From Bacilli bacterium (GTDB taxonomy: Bacteria; Bacillota_I; Bacilli_A; Izemoplasmatales; Hujiaoplasmataceae): a DNA stretch of 35,925 nt. The stretch lies in contig JAGYMP010000243.1 in NCBI GenBank assembly GCA_018400565.1, forward strand, positions 1-35,925. The letters are read 5' to 3'. The notes beneath the pieces were generated by a model. The model searched no databases. It was not told the origin of the DNA and saw only the letters and a list, made by a program, of their open reading frames with translations. This document shows, piece by piece, positions 33,133 to 35,925 of the stretch; position 1 is the stretch's first letter; each line of letters starts with the position of its first letter. Position numbers and translations under genes: made by a program.

Positions 33133-33813
33133 ATGTCAATCCGCGATTTCTTTACCCAAGATCTTTATCATTTTTACAATCCGGATAACATCGATCCGCT
33201 ATGGATCATCTTCAACCTTATCTGTGTTTTTTTGTTGGGACTTGTCATTTTATTCACTTATAAGCGCAGTTACCAAACAACGGTGTACAACCGCAGTTTC
33301 GCGGTTGGGTTGCCTGTCGCGGCAATGGTCACTTCCATTGTCATCGTCAGTGTGTCCACCAATATCATTCTTGCGCTCGGTATGGTCGGTGCATTATCCA
33401 TCATCCGGTTCCGCACCGCACTGAAAAACCCTTTCGACACCGTCTTCATGTTTTGGGCGATTGGTCTTGGCATCACGGCGGGTGCGGGTTTGTTGTTGAT
33501 TTCAGTGATCTCCACGTTTGCCATCGCCATTGTCATCTACATCCTCATTCGCATTGAAATCTTTGTTTCTTCATATTTTGTCATCATCCGGGCCGATGAC
33601 GCCGGAAAAGAAGAGAAAATCCTCAATAAAATCAAAAGCATTTATGGAAAATACACGATGCGCAATAAAACGGTGAAGCGTGCGCAACTTGATTTGACTC
33701 TGGAAGTTCGCAGCAAAGCGGATAAATCCGAATCGGTCAACAAAATCCAGGACATCGATGGTGTCAAGAGTGTGATTCTTCTAAGCCATCAAGGTGATTA
33801 TATTGCGGACTAA
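33133..33813 (+). CDS. DUF4956 family membrane protein
   Basis: 226 residues. Membrane segments at about 24-42, 57-80, 85-95 with the conserved GMVGALSIIRFRTALKNP loop, and 105-145. The conserved basic loop RFRTALKNPFDTVFMFWAIGLGITAGAG is typical of DUF4956. The C-terminal 80 residues are cytosolic, alternating strands and helices like a small regulatory or ferredoxin-like domain. AGGAGG lies 6 nt before the ATG. It sits between the VTC and CotH genes, overlaps the latter, and may form a membrane complex with the VTC protein. Biochemical function unknown. Confidence 0.9.
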   Translation: MSIRDFFTQDLYHFYNPDNIDPLWIIFNLICVFLLGLVILFTYKRSYQTTVYNRSFAVGLPVAAMVTSIVIVSVSTNIILALGMVGALSIIRFRTALKNPFDTVFMFWAIGLGITAGAGLLLISVISTFAIAIVIYILIRIEIFVSSYFVIIRADDAGKEEKILNKIKSIYGKYTMRNKTVKRAQLDLTLEVRSKADKSESVNKIQDIDGVKSVILLSHQGDYIAD

Positions 33814-35281
33814 AAGTCTTCTATGGATGAAACGAATCGTTCTAATCGGCATCCTTGTGATTGCATTGGCATTAACGGAAGCCCTCACTGAACAATCCAT
33901 GTTTGTGCACCTCCCCGATGATCAACACATCGATGACAATATCGCATCCATGTATGAACAAGCGGCGCCGATAGATAAATCTTTGTATGAAAGTAATGAA
34001 GAGGCTTATTTGCGACTTTTTGACAACTCTGTCCGCCATACATTTATCGTCCGATTCACGCATGAAGAATGGAACGGCATGATTGAAGACATGAAATCCT
34101 ATCATGATTCTTTCGGCAGTTACCGTTCGAATAACTACCGAAAGGTTGACATCACATATCGTGATGATGACAAAGAAGTCATGATCCACGATGTCGGTTT
34201 TCGTTCAAAAGGAAGCAATTATTCACGTGATATCCCTCTTGACGACAATGGAAGCCCAGTCCCATTCCATTTCATGCTGAAATTCAATGAAACCTTTGAT
34301 TATGCAGCTGGGTCAACCAAGTATGACCTTTTGAGAAAACGTGATGTTTTTGAACTGGAGAATCTCTATTTCAAATGGAACAACCAAGAGGATGCATCAT
34401 ACTCCAATGAACTCTATGCGATGCAGTTGATGGAAAATGCGGGCGTCATCGTTCCTCGTTCTTCTTTTGCGGAGGTCCAGATATGGATTGATGACGCTTT
34501 GGTCATCAATACCCTCTATCACATGTTTGAGGATATCGACGATGAATTTCTCAAAAAAAGATTCACAAACCATCGCCCGGATGTCGGCAATCTTTACAAA
34601 GTCATCCATCCCGGTTCTCTCCATCCGATCACCGATCTTTCCGATGTCGGCATCCGCGATTGGGCCATCAATGAACGTCCGACTTATGGACTGGAAACAA
34701 ACACACTCAATCCCGACTATTGGGATTTGATCACTTTTTCCTATATCAGCACCATATCCGATCCCCTAAGAAAAAAACTGATTCTCAACCAAATTTTTGA
34801 CATCGACCGATTTCTGGAAGCCATGGCCGTCAATGTGCTCATCGGCAATCCCGATGATTACCGAGGAAATCTTAATAACTATTATTTGTATTTCGATAAG
34901 AATGGACAGGCCACATACATCCCTTATGACTTGGACAACTCCATGGGAAGCGGTTGGGGTGGAGAACCTGCATTCATCGATCATACATTGGGAAATGACA
35001 TCTACACGTGGGGACATTTCATAAACAATCCGCGACCGATCCTTTGGGACACAATCGTCAGCTACGAAGAATACAGGGTACAGTTTGAAAACAATCTCAT
35101 GGATTTGATTGAAGATGGTCAGTTCTCCGCGGAGTCCTATCATGAATTGGTCCATACCGCGCAATCTTTGTATGGCAATTTAATCAACATCGAAAACGAT
35201 AAAACGTATTTTATCGGGATGAAAACAAGTCAGGTCATCGAGGATGTTTACCATTATCGCAACCAACGAACCGATGAATGA
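33803..35281 (+). CDS. CotH-family protein kinase-like, membrane-anchored
   Basis: About 492 residues. The start is uncertain: TTG 33803 has AAGGTGA at good distance; GTG 33794 and ATG 33827 are alternatives. A single N-terminal helix (IVLIGILVIALALTEAL) without lipobox should place the rest outside the cell. CotH landmarks follow in order: HDVGFRSKGSNYSRD, the LPF-like PFHFMLKFNE, LYFKWNNQEDASYSNELY, GVIVPRSSFAEVQIWID, HMFEDIDDEFL, VGNLYK, then IGNPDDYRGNLNNYYLY and YIPYDLDNSMGSG with the metal- and nucleotide-binding Asp residues. CotH proteins are atypical kinases that phosphorylate secreted proteins. It overlaps DUF4956 by about 11 nt and ends at a strong terminator. Substrate unknown; surface lipoproteins of this locus are possible targets. 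Confidence 0.9.
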   Translation: MRTKSLLWMKRIVLIGILVIALALTEALTEQSMFVHLPDDQHIDDNIASMYEQAAPIDKSLYESNEEAYLRLFDNSVRHTFIVRFTHEEWNGMIEDMKSYHDSFGSYRSNNYRKVDITYRDDDKEVMIHDVGFRSKGSNYSRDIPLDDNGSPVPFHFMLKFNETFDYAAGSTKYDLLRKRDVFELENLYFKWNNQEDASYSNELYAMQLMENAGVIVPRSSFAEVQIWIDDALVINTLYHMFEDIDDEFLKKRFTNHRPDVGNLYKVIHPGSLHPITDLSDVGIRDWAINERPTYGLETNTLNPDYWDLITFSYISTISDPLRKKLILNQIFDIDRFLEAMAVNVLIGNPDDYRGNLNNYYLYFDKNGQATYIPYDLDNSMGSGWGGEPAFIDHTLGNDIYTWGHFINNPRPILWDTIVSYEEYRVQFENNLMDLIEDGQFSAESYHELVHTAQSLYGNLINIENDKTYFIGMKTSQVIEDVYHYRNQRTDE

Positions 35282-35316
35282 AAAAAGACAACCATTCGCA
35301 TTTGGCTGTCTTTTTT
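35281..35316. terminator. Bidirectional terminator between CotH and M29 genes
   Basis: A-run plus GACAACC pairs with GGCTGTC plus T-run (one mismatch); the hairpin begins at the last base of the CotH stop codon and has T6 on the plus strand and T6 on the minus strand. It serves both convergent genes. Confidence 0.88.
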
Positions 35317-35335
35317 GATTGGTTGGATGTCGCAC

Positions 35336-35925
35336 TCAAATCACAAAATTGCCGTCTTTGAAGATTTGTATGGTTTCACCGTTTTTCTTTTTGCCGGTGA
35401 CTTCAAGGTCTTTGCTTCCGAACATGAAATCCACATGGGCCATGGAGTTGTTGTAACCGTGTTTCTGGAGTTCTTCCATCTCCATCTCGGTGCCGCCCTT
35501 GATATTCATCGGATAGGCTCTGCCGAGTGCGAGATGGCAAGAGGCGTTTTCGTCAAACAAGGTGTTGAAAAACAGGATGTCGGCTTTGGAGATCGGCGAG
35601 TCGTAACTGATCAGGGCGACTTCACCGAGATAAGAACTTCCTTCATCGTATTCCAAAAGGTTCGTCAGACTGTCCTTGCTTTCCTTGGCATCGTAATCCA
35701 CAACTTTGCCGTCTTTGAATTCCAACCAGAAATCTTCGATGAGGTTCCCCTGGTAATCAAGCGGTTTCGTGGCGACGACTTTGCCGTTGACTTTGTGTTT
35801 GTGCGGCATGGTGAAATTTTCTTCGGTGGGGATGTTCGGATTGAAATCAACACCGTCGGTCGTTGTTTCCTTGCCGCCGGACCACACATGGTTGTCCGCA
35901 AGGCCGACGGTCAGGTCAGTGCCGA
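35336..35925 (-). CDS. M29 family aminopeptidase, N-terminus beyond window edge
   Basis: The last 196 or so residues of an M29 (AmpS/PepS/aminopeptidase T type) metallopeptidase. GTDLTVGLADNHVWSGG, PNIPTEENFTMP (metal-binding Glu), ENASCHLALGRAYP (His) and NNSMAHVDFMFGSKDLEV (His and Asp) are the diagnostic segments in the right order; the end GETIQIFKDGNFVI is the usual C-terminus. Cytosolic release of N-terminal amino acids with two divalent metal ions is the family activity. It is convergent with the CotH operon, unrelated to glucan use, and probably marks the end of the locus. The frame is open to the right edge. Confidence 0.93.
   Translation of the reverse strand, partial: GTDLTVGLADNHVWSGGKETTTDGVDFNPNIPTEENFTMPHKHKVNGKVVATKPLDYQGNLIEDFWLEFKDGKVVDYDAKESKDSLTNLLEYDEGSSYLGEVALISYDSPISKADILFFNTLFDENASCHLALGRAYPMNIKGGTEMEMEELQKHGYNNSMAHVDFMFGSKDLEVTGKKKNGETIQIFKDGNFVI

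Noticed and set aside
1..35925. Mycoplasma genetic code (UGA = Trp)
   Set aside because: Several genes end cleanly at TGA where their family ends (GH3, CotH, M29), and conserved Trp residues are TGG.
1..35925. tRNA, rRNA, transposase or integrase genes
   Set aside because: None was recognised on either strand; the locus shows no direct sign of a mobile element.

Overview
The window looks like a chromosomal polysaccharide-utilisation locus for a beta-1,3-glucan, most likely laminarin with beta-1,6 branches, from a Gram-positive-type or wall-less member of the Bacillota/Mycoplasmatota (Izemoplasma/Haloplasma-like; moderate confidence). Reasons: lipobox signal peptides, Thr-rich linkers after the lipobox Cys, strong AGGAGG ribosome binding sites, CUT1 sugar transporters and no outer-membrane genes. 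UGA is used as a stop and Trp is written TGG, so the Mycoplasma code (UGA = Trp) does not apply.

Layout. Positions 1 to about 32.2 kb are almost entirely on the minus strand, so transcription runs right to left. At 32.2-30.9 kb is a LacI-type regulator, then a promoter and a 794-residue surface lipoprotein with several CBM4-like modules (30.9-28.5 kb). A second LacI regulator follows (28.1-27.1 kb). Next is a promoter that drives a GH16 laminarinase lipoprotein and a small CBM lipoprotein (26.8-24.8 kb), closed by a terminator at 24.74 kb. From 24.65 kb to 5.3 kb runs a closely packed gene train: a lipoprotein sugar-binding protein, a giant membrane-anchored binding protein, a permease pair, an NHL/TPR/Yip1 membrane protein, a DUF5696-type protein, a second permease pair, a second GH16 lipoprotein, a GH94/GH149-type phosphorylase, a GH30 enzyme and a GH16 without a signal peptide. 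After that come a five-repeat surface lipoprotein with its own promoter, operator and terminator (5.2-2.65 kb), a GH3 lipoprotein (2.5-0.64 kb), and a truncated lipoprotein at the left edge.

The right end is different. On the plus strand, a VTC (CYTH-fold) domain protein, a DUF4956 membrane protein and a CotH-family kinase form an operon (32.4-35.3 kb). It ends at a terminator facing a truncated M29 aminopeptidase on the minus strand.

How the parts fit (inference): surface lipoproteins with Ig-like and CBM modules hold the glucan, and two GH16 lipoproteins and a GH3 lipoprotein cut it outside the cell. Oligosaccharides enter through two CUT1 permease pairs served by two binding proteins; no ATPase is encoded, so a shared MsmX-type ATPase must act. 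Inside, an endo-GH16, a GH30 (beta-1,6 debranching is plausible) and a phosphorylase would turn the chains into glucose-1-phosphate and glucose. Two LacI regulators and operators centred on AAACGTTT at three promoters suggest substrate-controlled expression. The least understood parts are the NHL-TPR-Yip1 protein, the DUF5696-type protein and the 989-residue binding protein, which sit together inside the transporter operon.
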